From positions 4,383,342 to 4,447,341 of the forward strand of contig NC_071399.1 of the NCBI RefSeq assembly GCF_022682495.2: a DNA stretch of 64,000 bases. The letters are read 5' to 3'. The position numbers and the translations under genes are program-made. Below, piece after piece: positions 1-13,503 of the stretch (its first letter is position 1; the number at the start of each line of letters is the position of its first letter). This DNA is from Desmodus rotundus. Lineage: Eukaryota > Chordata > Mammalia > Chiroptera > Phyllostomidae. A model generated the notes under the pieces. It worked only from the letters and a program-made list of their open reading frames with translations, did no database searches and had not been told where the DNA came from.

Positions 1-1339
1 AGGCACCGTCTGACTGATCTTATGACGTGCAGGGCTGAGGGCACCTCTTAGGATGGGCAGCTCAGACAGTGGAGTCACTGATGTCCTGCGGTCAGAGGCT
101 CGCTGATGAAGGCGCATTTCCGTGCTGTAAGTGGCATGGCCTTGCTCTGGAGCCCTGGGGGTCGGTCGGTGCTCTGACCCACCCATGGGAGCTTGCCAAA
201 CACTCCTCAGGGCAGCTTTGGTGACTGCAAACACTGATGGGTGATGGGGGCATTGGTTCTTCCAGGTCACAGAGCTCGGATTTTAGGGCTTTGCAGCAGT
301 GTGTGGACCAGACAGTCGTCTTCTGCTCTGGGCCCCCCTGGGCCCTTGGGAGCCTTCGGAGCCATCCAACAGGGTCAGGGCAGCGTTTGCCAAAGTGACA
401 CATGCTGCCTCTAGAAAATCCAGGTCCATCGGATGCTGGAACTTTCATTCTGTAGCAGGGAGCTCGGGGTGTAGTAATTGGCCCTGTGTTGGAGGTGCTG
501 TCCTGGGTTGTCCCAGATCACTGGACTCCCCAAAAAGTCACGAACATGATAGGCCTCTGAATATCTTTAGGGTTCTGTCTCCATCCTGTAGAACATCCCA
601 TATTGTCCCTCTAACCCCAGTCCGATTACAAGACACTGAGCCTGTGTGACGTTTCGTGGGGTGAAACATCAAGTCTCCACACACTGCGTTTGAGGGGGGA
701 GGCGCTCATGTAACACTGAGGCACGATGGGGTGGGTGCTGCTACGCTTTCCACATTAAAGCAGACCTCTTTCTGGTGAGGACTGAAAGGCGGGCACACAG
801 CAGATCAGTGGCCAAGTGCTGAGTTCCGGTGGTGCTGCTACTCTAGCTCAGCGTCTACAGCACTTGCAGCAGAGTGGCTTGTATAATAAGGGCTTCTGCT
901 TTGCTGAATTATTTTTTATGCACTTGTTGACGCCACTATCTGTCTGGTTTATGAAAGAATGATAAATGTGATATCGAGAGGCATCTGTTGGCACTTACAA
1001 TACGTGTATGATTTAAGTCTGAGGATGTTGCTGAACTTTTCAACAATGTGGGGTGCAGTATTGCTTTTGGTTTATTGATGAGGCTGAAGATGGCCATTCT
1101 TGCACTGTTGACTTTTAGTCCAGGGTCAGTATATCCACTGGGGGTTGTATATCTATGGTGACCATGTATATCCATCCGGATTCTCATCTGGGGACACTGG
1201 GTTCATTGAGACCCGTTGAACCCAGGGTAAGGTGGAAGACTTGGGCTACTCTTCCACTTCCATCTGGCCTCCATCAGACCCCATTCTACCCAGGAGGCCA
1301 AGGTGGCTTTTTAGGGGTGGGAGGACCCCCTAAGGAATT
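1..1339. other. No gene recognised; non-repetitive-looking sequence
   Basis: Moderate GC, scattered CpGs and no recognisable repeat or exon. Short open frames on both strands (up to about 118 codons) overlap one another and show no domain or biased composition, so I treat them as chance. Confidence 0.5.
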
Positions 1340-1800
1340 AGTGCTCTATTACTCTAAGAAATTTTCACACACTGAGTGGCTTAAAAACTGATACATGGGT
1401 TATGTCACCTTGGTCTCGGTTAGAAGTCCAGGCAGGACATGACTGTTTTCTCTGCCCCGCGCTTCACACGGCAGAGTTGAAGGCACTGTTTGCTGGGTGT
1501 GTCTTCTCTTAACCTCCCTTGTTACTGTCAGAATCCATTTTTGGGTGGCCGTACAGGTGAGGTCTCTCCTCCTGCTCGCATCACCTGTAGCTCCTCTAGG
1601 ACAGTCTCAGGTCCTCACGACACGGGCCCTCTCATTTCTCCCAATCCAGCAGCAGAGTGTCGGATTTCCCCAACGTCTTATTTCAGGAAGGGCCCAGTCC
1701 TTCCAGGGCTCACCTGATTAGGCCAGGCCCACTATGGAAAATTATCTTAGATTGATAGATTATGGGAATCTCAATTATCCCTAAGATTTCTTTACCCTGT
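1340..1800 (-). repeat. MaLR/MLT1-like LTR relic, antisense
   Basis: The stretch begins with an 'actgagtggcttaaaaac' block followed by 'agaagtccaggcaggacatg', and later carries 'cctgattaggccaggccca'. As I recall, this order is typical of mammalian MaLR-type LTRs read on the opposite strand: the 'cagtggcttaaaa' block, the 'agaagtcc' block, then 'gattaggcccacc'. The copy is diverged and both ends are approximate. It contributes the spurious short frames around 1490-1720. It could be another ERVL-type LTR; the family name is from memory. Confidence 0.4.
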
Positions 1801-2289
1801 CATATGATGTCACCCAGTTATGAGAGAGACATTTACGTGTCCAGTCCCGTGTACGTTCAGGAGGAGGGGATCATACCGGGCAGGGGTCTTGGGGACCACC
1901 TTCGGGTTCTCTGCCTGTCACACCCAGTACTGTCATCAGCTCAGACACCACAGTGTGTCGCCGTCTGGAAGCTCTGCGCATTTCCCTTGCTCTGGAGGAC
2001 AGTAGCTCTGAGAAGTGGCTGCAGGTCCCACTGCAACCCCGCTTACCTCGGGCAAAGCAGTTCCGTGGTGGCATCTCCCACCAGGCTGCACAGGGAAGTC
2101 AGACAGGTTTTGGTGACGTTAGTCTCTCTTTCACTAGTGCGTTTCTCTGCAGCTGACACAGTGGAGAACCTTTTTGTGTGTGGGATGATTCATGTTAATA
2201 AAATGGCACCAAGTGTGTCCCTGGTATTTCAACTCCCAGATGATGAAAAACAGAAGGAGCAGTTGTCTAGAAGACAGTGTGTGTACATG

Positions 2290-2395
2290 AATTCATGCTC
2301 ATATCTCTACCTTTCACTAGCTGTGTGACAGCGAGAAATTTTTCTTCCTCAGTTCAATTCATTACGTGCAAAATGAAGTGGGCTCTTCCAGGTCT
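2290..2395 (+). repeat. MIR SINE relic
   Basis: The segment holds 'cactagctgtgtgaca', a diverged leucine-zipper-like run 'tttcttcctcagttcaa', then 'gcaaaatgaagtggg'. This matches the MIR core order: 'tactagctgtgtgacc', then 'cctcagtttcctcatc', then 'tgtaaaatgggg'. It is an ancient mammal-wide, tRNA-derived SINE that is no longer mobile. Boundaries are approximate because only the core is readable. Confidence 0.65.
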
Positions 2396-5300
2396 AACCT
2401 TCGGTGATCCCTCCGTGGTCGGAGCTTTAACTTCTTCTAGGCGCCCCGTGTGCATGCTCTGCGGTTCTTCCTAGAGTAGACGGTGGGCAGAGGGTTTCTA
2501 CTTGACCCACAGGGGTGGATTTATGGCTGTGGAACTCCAAGCTCATCAGGCAGGCATTTCTGTTGTTGGACAACTTTATTTTTGCAGATCCAGAAAATAT
2601 GCAGCTACAATGACTATAACTACGGTGTGCATAATTCCAGGTGAAACAGGCTCTAAAGAGCTGCAGAAACATAAGCCCGGTCATCGTAACGGTGAAGAAC
2701 TGTGCATTCCGCATCGCTGTGGGCCCAGGCTCCGTGGCTACCTGGAGTGGAGGAGGGCAGACATAGTCACAGGATAAAAACTCCCCTGACAACTGCAGTT
2801 ATCCACTTACTGGGATACAGAAATATTTACACCACGTGTCCCCATGTGTCGTGGAGATGCCCAAAATGAAATGTATAAAGTAACTTTTAAATGTGCAGTC
2901 ATTTACGTCTGAGTCAATCAGCTCTTCAAGTTCTAGATCTCAGAATGAGGATTCTCAGCTGGGCAACAGTGGCTTGTCGCTCTGTGATTTTTTCAGAACA
3001 GACCTAAGGCAACCGAGGTTTGCTTCAGGGCCAATTTGCTTTGTTTTGTTCTGCTGAGGACTGCTCCTCCTGGGTCCCATGGGAATCACCCGAGAGGTCA
3101 TGGGTGGTTCTGGGAAAACTCACCCCCCTGCCCAACATGGGAAAACAAAAAGTGACAAAGATCCCTACTTTGTATATGGTTCATAGTGTTACCTCATCAA
3201 TAAAACTACACAGTATTTTCCACACTTCTGATAAATAGAATTCTAAATACTATTCAGTTTGTGGTCAAGCTGCTCTCCACCGCACACTATAATTATGCCA
3301 ACGATCTTTTCCCCAAGTTGCAGAGTTTGGGGATAATTTGACAAAGTAGCTCTCATGCTCTAGTAAGGTTGTGGGAGACACCTGGCTTTCCTTTCCCCAT
3401 TGTGCCGTCGCCTTTAAGTAAAGACCTACGGTAATTCATGTTATCACTGTTAGTATGTTAACTTTCCCCCAAACCCTCTGGCTTGAAGTTTCTTACATCA
3501 AACTGTATAATATTCTTTTTTGACTAAATTTTAATGAGGATTAATTTTTCTTGAAAACATGTCACACTTCAGTTTTATTAGTCTGGTCACCAACATCACG
3601 AGGATGTAGAGCCATGTCCAGAATCTCCTTCTAAATTACACGTTTTTCGACTCAGTGCCCTTCTGTGGTGTCGATTCCTGGCCTGTCTGATCCCCGTGGG
3701 TCCTGCTTTATGTCTGACTTAGGTTCGTTCTTAAGCATTACCTCTGCACTGGGCACCTTCTGTCTTAGCTGACCTTCTTGCCTGCTCTGCTCTATTAAGT
3801 GTTTTTGCTGACGGTTGCTCAGCCTCCTTTGTGGTTTCTCTTACATTCTGAAAATTCCACACTGATGTTCTATTGAGCCAAGTGAGTAGATACTCTGTAT
3901 TGATTTGGCAATATGTTCAGGATACAGTAGATTTTTCACTTTCTTTGCTCACATCTGAGGTTTTACGGAAGGACACCTTTCAAATTTCTCCATTGAGAGT
4001 TACGAGCTCAATCGGGCTGTTAAAGCACAATTGTATCATCTTTGGTTTGGGCGTGTTTCTCCTTGTTGCCTCTAGGAATGTCCTGCAATTGTGCACAATG
4101 CTCCTGGCCTTCAGGCGGGAGGGGTGTGGGTGGTCTAGCACCCGCTGAGGTGGGGAAGCCGCCCTCTGGCGAGTCAGCGTGTATACCATAAAGAACCCGA
4201 GACTGGGAATAACAGGACTGGATTTAACCTGGACTGGGATATTTTTTGGTATTTGTCACTTAAGCAGTTTAGCTTGCTCTAGCTTTTTTTTCCTCGATAA
4301 GTCTAATACCTACCTTGATGGCCATTGGGAAGGTGCACCTGGTGGATTGGACGTTGCCTACCCAGTGTAGCTACTCTGAATGGTTGGTTTCCTACCCTGT
4401 CTAAGGCTGTCAACTTGGGAAGAGCTGGTGGTCTCTGACATTGCTGTGGGCTTATTCTGATAGAAGAGAGTTCCACATGTAACCTGAGCTCCCGTGGAGA
4501 ACAGTCTAAACAGGCCGCTCCTGCATTTACATCGGCCGAGTTTCTAGCTGCCACCTTTTATAGACTCCATGGCTGGAGACTGTGGCTCAGCCCTATGTGC
4601 ATTTACAGCCTTCATTCTTCCCTCTGCCTTTTCCCCCAGGTCAGCTTTACACCGAGTGAATGTTTCCGACTCTGCCCCAGGGGGTTGGCCTGGATGACTG
4701 GTCCCCTCTGGAGGAGGGAAACATGTGGATGCCAGCCTGCCCTGGGGGGGAGAGAGTGTTCGGTGTGCCTCTGCTGTCCCGCCGTGATTTTGAGGTTACA
4801 GTGCTCCCAGGGGAGAACTGGTTAACCTTCCTGCCCTCAGGCTCTGTCCGTCAGACCCCCCCTTACAGGCTCTGCAGCAGGGCAGGCCTGTCAGACTCAC
4901 TGCCCACGAGAGCTCATGCAGAAGGTTCAGTAACTCCCGTGGGCAGACCCTGCGACGACAGACAGCATCGCGTCTTCAATGCAGGAGGGTTGTTGAGAGC
5001 GACAGTTGGGATGACGTATGAGCGAGGGGTCTTGTGTGAAGCTGTTTGCACACCAGTCTCACTGTGATGTTTAGGTTGCATGTTTCTGTGGCGTGCAAGT
5101 GTACAGTTAGAGCGTCCATGCCAAGTCAGCGCTCGGTGCGGCCACTTGTCCCAAATCGCTCTAGGGTGTGCAGATCCCGTTCTCAAGCAAAGGGACTGGG
5201 GATTTCCTTCCTTACTCATGGAAACAGATCTCGTGGATGGAAGCATCCCGAGGGAGGATTCCTGCACAGGCCCAGCCTTGGAGCTGGGCTACTGCTTGCT

Positions 5301-8300
5301 TTTTGCTCTTTGGTAATTGAAATAACTGTCATCGCTTATGTCGCCTTTGAATGACTGTTACTTGAATCTTTAAAAACTATTTTTAGCTTTCCTGTGTGTT
5401 TCTTCCCGTCTCACTTTTCTCTGGTCACACAGACGTCTGACGAGGCACGCACTGTCTGTAATTAAGTAGCGTGTTTTTTATTTGTGTCAACATTCATCCC
5501 TTTGATGCATCACTAACACATCGAATATGCACTTTTATTGTCCATATAAACCCACGTCTGTGAATCTATGCCGCTCAACACCTGCGGAAGACCTTATACT
5601 GGGGTTTCTTATTGTTAGACATCATTATCACTAATTCTTATATTCTGTTGCATTGCTGACTATTCATTTTTGCTTAAAATTGTGTCCACTGACTTTTTTT
5701 CATGCCTGCAGAATCACCTACTGAGTTGGGATTCTGTACACGACTGATCTCCACCCACAACCCCCCTCCCATTTTCACTTCGTCATGGGCCCCAGTCAGT
5801 GTTTTGCTACTAAGAGCCTTTCATTGCTTGTTTTGCTCTGGCCTTTTTATACTTTTATTTGCTGAGGTTGATAGCCTAGTTGCTCTTTTTAGTCGAGTGG
5901 CTTATAATGCATTCTTCCGAGCACAACAGTTCATCATCTAAACCATCTACAACTGCAGTTCATAATGACCTTCCACCACCACATGTTTCTCATAGATTCC
6001 CTTTTGGGATAGCTAATAGACACACACATTCAACGTAATTCCTGTGTTTTGCTAAACCAACAGGGTCTGAAACCGTGCCCCCTACCGATTTCATTATCAC
6101 TCCAGAGCCATCATGTAAAAAAGTGGCATTTGTGGACAATGGCTGTGACAGAAATGTGAGGAATAAAACAGTCTTAAAAACACATTTCACAGCTATTATG
6201 CCATTTCTCTGCTCCCACGCAGCAGACAGGACATTGCTCACCAGAACGTCTTCCAAAACCACAGCGAGCTTTTGACACAGGGAGGAATGTGGACGCTCTG
6301 TCCTGCTTTTCGTGCTTCGGTTGGAAAGCTGTGTTTATACTGAAAGCATCACAACTTCAGGGGGCAAAGATGAGTTCTCCTGCTGATTCTTTTAGGGCCA
6401 GCCTGTGTCAGATAGCCCTGAGTGATCAATATTGCCACAGGGTCATCCCTGCTTTGAAGACCTCCAGAGAATCTACCCCTTATGAAGTTTACATAGAAGT
6501 TCAGTTAGTTCAGTGTCTGGTGTAGTTTAAGAAATAACGATTAATTCAGAAAATATGTACTAAGTGTTCTAGGCCCCAGATTTTAGGTCCAAACCAATAA
6601 AACCCAGCTGTCCTTCCTGTCAGCCAACTGAGAAGCTGAATCCTTTGGGTCCACTGACGCTTTTGCTCAGTGTACTTGAAATGATGACTATTGGGATTAC
6701 TAGGCGGTGTCTTTAACTACAGTGACTTCCATACAGCTGTTAACTACTTGATTGTGCATGTGAAGGCTCTTTTTATTCTACAACTACCTGCAAAAGCTCA
6801 TGCACTCGAGGGCACTCTGCCTCACCGATGAGGTTGGCCTTCCATCATTGCAATGGCCGTGTTAGCAGAGCTTGCCCTGGATTCCCACTGAGTTTCAAGG
6901 ACATTCATTGAACGCTCATACACCCCTCTACCATGGCTTCATTTCACTCATCCTCAGCTGCTTAGCTGTTCCACTCTTATCTCCCCACCCCCACTCTGTA
7001 CAGACATTACCTCACTGAGTTAGGCTGCACCAAGCACAGCTTCAGTACCAGTGGGTCAGCTACACGAGCAAAACGCGTGGGGTTTATATTTTTTCTGCCA
7101 ACTCATGCTCTGTTTTAAGGAAGTACAGGTGAATCAATTAAAAGGTTTCTGAAGATGCTGTTGCTCAGTATATATACTTTTTTTAAAATCTGCTTTTTAC
7201 TTACCCACCAAAAGACTAATCAAATGATGTGGTAGTTTTTAGCTTAGTACAAAATTACAGCACAAATTCTGAGTAAGGAGTAAGAGGTTTCTGGGTGCCT
7301 TTCATTGGAAGACACTTAAGCAACCTTTCGATTGTGCCTGGGTTTCCGTATCGGGAACATGTCCAAGTCGATTGTGTGGTTTGTGCCCTTCCTAGCTCCT
7401 GCTTCATTGGGTGCACATCTCAAGATGACAGAAGCAGGGAACAGTCACCTCTTCATAGGCATCCTTGTCCTCATGGCAGTGAGGTTTGGAGTAGGTCCCT
7501 TGGTGGTATGCCAAACAGCCAAAAGCCTGGGCTTTTTCCAAACAAAACAGGGTTTTCTTCATGGAAGGTGGACTGCTGAGGCATAGGCAGAAAGAAGTGG
7601 GGAGAGAGATACAGGATGCCTGGCCTAGATATGTTCCCCATGAACGATGAACGAGGTGGTCCTTGACGAGGCAAATACTGTCATGGAAATAGAATTGACT
7701 TGCCCATTTTTTCCTGCACTGATGCCTCTCATGTGAGAGATCACGTGTCCTTTAAATTTAAATATTTGCATTTCATGGAGATGTTTCAATGTGTTAATGC
7801 TGTGCTTTCTTCATAGGAAAGCATATGTCATTATTGCCAAATATCTGCTTAATCACATGATGCCTTTTAAGATAGTAGGGTTTTTTTCCCTATAAAATTT
7901 CCTTTTTGGGGTATGACTTATTTGTTACCCATGCATCAATGTTGTGGGTTCTGTCCATTTAGATTTACATTTTAGGCTTGCCTTAATTATGCAGAACTAA
8001 AATCACCAATTGGGTTTTTAATACATTTTTGGGTCAAGATCCATTTTAAGATTTGAATTCTTTTCTGGAGCACACATATATTAATCATTGCTCAATCCAT
8101 GTTAAGAAAAGGTTCAATGTCCCACCTGCTGGACATTTAGAAGAGAGTGTAGTCTGTTGGCTTAATGAAGTCAGTGTAAACTTTTTTGTATGCCAGTTAC
8201 CCCAACTTTATTCTAAATTAGTTCTATAAATTAACCTTTTAACAATTTCATACAGTGGCTTTAATAGAATCATAGCTAACCTTGATAATGATACAATAAA
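2396..8300. other. About 5.9 kb without recognised genes or repeats
   Basis: I see no exon with a plausible reading frame plus splice sites, and no repeat I can name. The frames at 4595-5067 (up to 135 codons) and 5046-5354 overlap in several phases and on both strands, as expected of moderately GC-rich non-coding DNA. GC falls after about 7,000. Part of 3,400-4,140 has the T-rich look of decayed antisense LINE sequence, but no block matches well enough to name. Confidence 0.45.
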
Positions 8301-8340
8301 GGTGAACCATTAATACCTAAGGTGAAACATTAACTATTGA
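8301..8340. repeat. 20-bp tandem duplication, two copies
   Basis: 'ggtgaaccattaatacctaa' at 8301-8320 is followed directly by 'ggtgaaacattaactattga' at 8321-8340, an imperfect head-to-tail duplication. It lies in AT-rich non-coding sequence. Confidence 0.7.
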
Positions 8341-11300
8341 GTTTTAATTTTGCCTCAGTGCTCACTGTTTTTCAAACCTATCTAATCAGAACAAGGTGAG
8401 CTTTCTTGTTTATATGAGACTTGAAATGCTTCTATTGTCCCAGTCTCCTAAGTGGTGTATACCTAGCCCGGCTCACCTGACCAGTGTGTCGGGTGGAGCG
8501 CCACTGCCGACTGCTCCTTAAAAGCCCTGGGAAGGGGCCCCCGTTCTCTGGGGAGGAGCAATGCCGGTGTCCCACGGCTGTAGGCAGAGAGTCTTGCAAG
8601 GCCTGACATGTGAAGACAGAGAGGCATTGCTAACGTCTTCCGTCTTCCTAGGCTCTTAAAATGAAAACTCTTCCTCCTTTCTTCCGTGCTGACGAATGCA
8701 CAGCCCTTTTAAACCGTAGTTAACAACGCCCTGAACAGACTGCAGGAGGGCGGCCTCAGTGTCCCCGTGTATTCTTCACTGCTGGGTCGCTGGCGTACAG
8801 CCCGTCAGCACAAGGAGGAAGGCTCATGGGAGGCGTTGGGTCAGCAAGGATGGATTGAGAGGCTTGCATGTAAAGAACGCTGAGCTAGCACCGTGGCGAG
8901 GTGGCGGGAGAGAAATCAAGGCCTGGGCTCTGGTCCCAGAGATGCAGACGATGGATGATGCGGTGTTGCAGCAACATGTCTCCTCCTATAAAACAGTACT
9001 TAGTCTCTTTCTTCCTCCAGATTGGGCGGCATCAAAAAAACTGAAGATCATCACTTCCTTTTCGATTGCATCACTGTATGTGATCACCCCTTTGTGTACC
9101 CAGAGCACTTTCAGTCTATTCCCAAGTCTTCCATCACTCCATACAGCCTGGGGCGTTACATGCAAATTCCTCCCCCCTCCCCCAGTTTCAACTGCCAATA
9201 GAAGACAACTTCGCTTTATATTTTCAACATTATTCCTCACTACTCTACAATAATGAAATTACTACTAATACTTGACTATTCCCTTTATCCTCTGTCTACT
9301 TTGTCCTAGGCTTTATGACATCGGGGGAAACAAAGGTATGTCCAGGCAGTCCTTGGTTTGCACGGCATGGCGAAACTCAGGACTTTCAGAACCACGTCCT
9401 ATCTTTGCGCTTTATTTCAAAATGTTTGATGTGTAGGAGAATTGCCAAGAAAGTAGAGTTCTTACAGCCCAATCCCATAGCTTATCTCAATGGTTCTCAT
9501 AACCACGGTGCACTTACCAAAGCTAAGAAGCTAAGGAGGGAATGATGTATTAACAAAACTGCCTGACGAGACTCCGATGCCCTTTTCCAGTTCCCAGACC
9601 TGATCCAGGATATGACACTGCATCGCGCTGCTTTCACTAGTCTGAGTTTTCTCAGTCTCTCCAGTCTGTGCGAGTTTCTTGGTCTTTTCTTGTCTTTCAC
9701 GACCTTTTCACGCTTGAAGTCTGGCTGTTGGATTTTTTTTTTTCCTCTTGTCCGTCACTTTGTGTTTGCTTTGGATTTGTCATGATTGACCCACTGGTAC
9801 AGATTTTGAGGAGGAATGCCACTGGGGCATTCCTATCACATCCTACTGGGTTGATAAAAAACGTGATTTACTTTGGTAAAGTTAACCTTGACTGTTTGGC
9901 TAAGAGAGTATCTGTCAGGCTGCTGCTGTGTACAGTTTACTTTGACCTCTTCTTACTCTTATCACTGGAAGAAAGTTCAGTCCAGCCGTACTCAAGACAG
10001 TGGCAGTTAAACTCCACCCCTTGAGTCAAAGGGTATTAAAGGTTGGTGGACATACGCTACAATTATCACAATAATAAACATTTTAGAGGTATGTAGGTTT
10101 CTTTGTAGATTTAGAGGTTTGTAGATTTCTTAAAGTCTTGACCACTTTTTAACGTTTGTCTATGCATCTTGCCTGCATAAATTATTACTGTGGTGTTCCT
10201 AGTAGCTATGATGTTCCCGTTGTGATAAGAACCCACAATCTTGGTTTTCAAATGTTAGTTATAGGAATGATGCTGCTTGGAGAAATGGCTGGTTCTGGGG
10301 TAGAGGCAGGAAATACACAAGATGAACCTACAGCACCTTATAGGCACCAAAGAGAGTCAGTGCTAAAAATAACAGCAAAACAAAGGATGGAAGCATGTTC
10401 AAATGACATAGGAACCAACCCCAAAATGTCCTAACAGCCAAAACAGAAACGATTTGTGACAGTAGAAGATTATAATCTACGAAATAAAAGTAATGCTTAT
10501 GAGTCCAGGCTGGTAAAATGAAATGAATACATGAAATAAAAGGTACAAACCTTTCTTACAGGAAAAATTTCAGTTACTAAATGTAGACACAATGAAGGAA
10601 AAGGAAAATCACTGTGAGATACAATCTAATAATTTCCATCCAATTTAATATCTGCCAAACATATACTTCATATAATTTTTATCAAATGTATGAACCATTT
10701 TGCATAGTGTTCTTAGCAGTTATTCCAAGTGCAATTTATGCCACAGTGTTATATTTTATGATAAAATACATTCATTATTGAAAATTTGAAAAACATAATA
10801 GAAAATTCATGCAGTCAAGCCATAAATCACTTTGGGTTTTAGTATGTATATGTATTGTATGTTTATCTGCATTTCTTTTTGTGAATATTTATATATTTAT
10901 GCATTTTGTACATACAATTTGAATAACACTGCAGATGCTGTCTTGGCTCTTTGAAGTTTTGTTAGCAATTGTTAAGAACGTTTTTTTCCAGTATTAGTAC
11001 TTCTTAAAAGCATGATTTTAATTACTCGGTACTATTTTATCATATCTCAGGTTCACATGCACTTACCTACAAATATGCTGTAGTGCCCTCTGTATAAGTC
11101 ACTTACCCATCACTCTTGGTAAGGGAAGCTTTTTAGCAGGATTATTCTGGCCCAAAGAATAGAAACACTTAAAGCTACACAAACATGATTTAATACCACC
11201 TTAAACTGTAGTATAATTTAACCATTGTCATATTTTGGACACTTAGATAATTCGAGGAATTCTACACTATCACCAACGATACATGTGTCTCCACCCAAAT

Positions 11301-11694
11301 TACTGACTAAATTCTCAAATGTCTTTGGTTACTAATATGTACTGTTAAGCTGGTTTCCAGAATAGATGGCAACATGGCAATTCCCATCATTGATGATTGT
11401 TTCTGTTTCATGTGCCGTTACTTAATGTTAACTATGATCATTTTGTTTAAATCCTTGACAATTTTATATGATAAAGGTATCTTTTAGCACTTGCTTTATT
11501 TTTAGTGAGTTTGAACTTGTAACATTATAAAGGAATATAATCTTTTAAAATGAGTTTTAAATCATGAATACATGAGAATCATCCTTCACATAATGTAGCT
11601 AATATCTTTATCTAACAGTTAACCGATAATTACTAGATACCACTAGTATTTCAACATAACTTCAAAATGGAGTTGTGCTCAAAGTTTTTATTTC
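8341..11694. other. No gene recognised; becomes strongly AT-rich after ~10.05 kb
   Basis: The 164-codon plus-strand frame at 8759-9253 has no domain, no signal peptide and no clear flanking splice context, and it overlaps an 84-codon minus frame. I do not call it a gene. From about 10,050 onward the sequence is AT-rich with many short homopolymers and almost no open frames, typical of intergenic or intronic mammalian DNA with decayed LINE content. Confidence 0.5.
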
Positions 11695-11755
11695 ACTTTT
11701 CCAGCTTTATTGAGGCATGATTGACAAAAAATTGTATATATTTAGGTTCTACATG
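11695..11755 (-). repeat. L1 3'-region fragment, antisense
   Basis: 'ctttattgaggcatgattga' followed by 'aaaaaattgtatatatttag' matches the common antisense L1M 3'-UTR phrase 'tttattgaggtataattgac...attgtatatatttaagg'. Only about 60 bp are readable; the flanks are too decayed to extend it. Confidence 0.5.
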
Positions 11756-12120
11756 AAATAGTATGTTTATTTTGATGGCAAAGGGAACCTAGTAAGAAAA
11801 TATAACTATTTTGAAATAGACTGTGTAAACTAAGCAGAAAAATATATCCCATAAGATACTTGAAAATGTTCTTATATCTGTATATATTTTAGTTCAAGAT
11901 TTTCTATTTTCATAGAGTTCAAATTATCTTATACTCAAATATTATAGAAGCATCAACAATAATTAATGTTCTTTGAGCAGGTAATAAAAATTAAAAATAA
12001 TTTTGTCATTTTAATACTATATAATCCCAATAGTAAATATTATCACAATCTCAGTATAACATGTTTAACTAGGTTTTAAAATATAAGCTATTTGTATATC
12101 CATAATTTGTTGGTAGCTTA
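11756..12120. other. AT-rich, nothing recognised
   Basis: The sequence is AT-rich with no open frames of note. It probably includes decayed continuation of the neighbouring L1 fragment, but I cannot support that from the bases. Confidence 0.4.
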
Positions 12121-12214
12121 TAGGTATGTAACTTGAAATATTATTGCTGTATTTCCATGGTCACTAATAGGTATGTGACTTGAAATATTATTGCTATATC
12201 TCCGTGGTAACCTA
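12121..12214. repeat. 47-bp tandem duplication, two copies
   Basis: The unit starts 'taggtatgtaacttgaaata' at 12121 and again as 'taggtatgtgacttgaaata' at 12168, exactly 47 bp later. The copies differ at a handful of positions, for example 'gctgtatttccatgg' against 'gctatatctccgtgg'. This is a simple local duplication in AT-rich DNA with no coding role. Confidence 0.85.
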
Positions 12215-13374
12215 AACAGGTCACTAACCTGTGTAAGTTGGCATACCTCTGTAGTCTAATGAAATACATACTTGGATAAGTTCTACTGTCCTGTCTGCCA
12301 AGAAAAGGAAACATTAAAGTACAATCTTTATTGTTGGAACACCGGAAGAGGTCAGAAGGGACTTTAAGTTCTCAATGAAGTGCAAGAAAATGCAAAAATT
12401 AAGGTAGAATACACATTTTCATTATGTAAATTTCTTTCATCAGCAAAAGTAGAAAACCGTCCATTTGCTGAATTAAAAGAAAACATGTTTGCCAAGCATT
12501 TTATTTCTTTTAACTTTAATTCGTGTGTATTTTAAGAGAAATGAATCCATTTTTTTTTTGCTATTCTTACTTTTAGATCCTACCAAAGTAAAGCAAATTC
12601 AAGTTCATTTAATTTCTTAAGCTATTTTTTAAAAATCACCGTCAGATTAAACTTAGGTGTACAAATAAGGTGGAAAAATAGAGCCTTGAGTACATATGTA
12701 GACACTTTTTATCACCTCTTATCACTTTGTCATTAATCTACCCCTTTATACAATGAAACAGTGAAGTCTGGGCTGTCTCGGAGATTGCTTTTACATCTTC
12801 ATAAACATTTGGGTAAGTCATAATGTCTGCCATCAAGTTGCTAAGGTTGTAGTCCCAGGAATAAGTAAGGGGACCACAGCCATGCAAATCACATTTAAGA
12901 AAACAAGCACAGGAGAAAGATTGTTTCTTTTCCCGATGACACATAAGAAAAAGAGTAACCAACATCACTGAAGTAGCCAAAGGCATCCTCGCAAGTCCGG
13001 TTTGGAACATTGTCTGGTTAGCAAGCCTGGAAGCCACTGCTCCTGGCAAGGCAGTACTCGCAAAAGCAAACTGAAAACTAGGGTCAACGACCTGCTCGCC
13101 GAGGGGAGGGATTGGGCTGATTTGGGGAGAATTTTACTGGCTAGCAATGACAACCAGCACTTCTATGGGTTTTCTGCATGACAGGGTCTACTTTGTATTT
13201 TATCTGTGGTGTGTTTTATCCTCACTGTAGTAAGTCACGAAGTAGTTCGTCTCTCCCTGTTTTACGAAGAATTTGAGACCAGTTTGACAAGGCCCATCTC
13301 ATTCATACATCCTGAGTGCAGGGTCCACACACTGATCCTCTGTCCTGTCATCTTTCAGGACAGTGGCAGTTAAT
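12215..13374. other. No gene recognised
   Basis: The 103-codon minus frame at 12738-13049 and the 62-codon frame at 12965-13153 overlap in different phases with no recognisable domain. The rest is AT-rich with poly-T and poly-A runs. Confidence 0.45.
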
Positions 13375-13503
13375 GCAGGTGATGAACAACCTGGCGCAGA
13401 CCCACAGTGCAATACATAGATGATGCATTACGGAACTGTGTACTTGAAACCTGCGTGTGTTTATTAACCAGCGTCACCCTAATACATTTATTAAAAGAAA
13501 AAC
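13375..13503 (+). repeat. L1 3' end (laurasiatherian/bat-type 3'UTR) with A-rich tail
   Basis: 'acatagatgatgcattacgg', then 'aactgtgtacttgaaacctg', then 'ttattaaccagcgtcaccct' and 'aatacatttattaaaagaaa' follow the order of bat/laurasiatherian L1 3' ends as I recall it: 'gatgatgtattatagaattgtacacttgaaacc', 'ttattaaccaatgtcacccc', 'aataaa', then an A-rich tail. This is a severely 5'-truncated, non-coding copy. I could not resolve target-site duplications. Confidence 0.65.

Noticed and set aside
1762..2328. 188-codon plus-strand open frame
   Set aside because: Overlapped by several other frames on both strands and running into a MIR relic; no recognisable product.
8759..9253. 164-codon plus-strand open frame
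   Set aside because: No family features; overlapping minus frame; no exon signals that I can defend.
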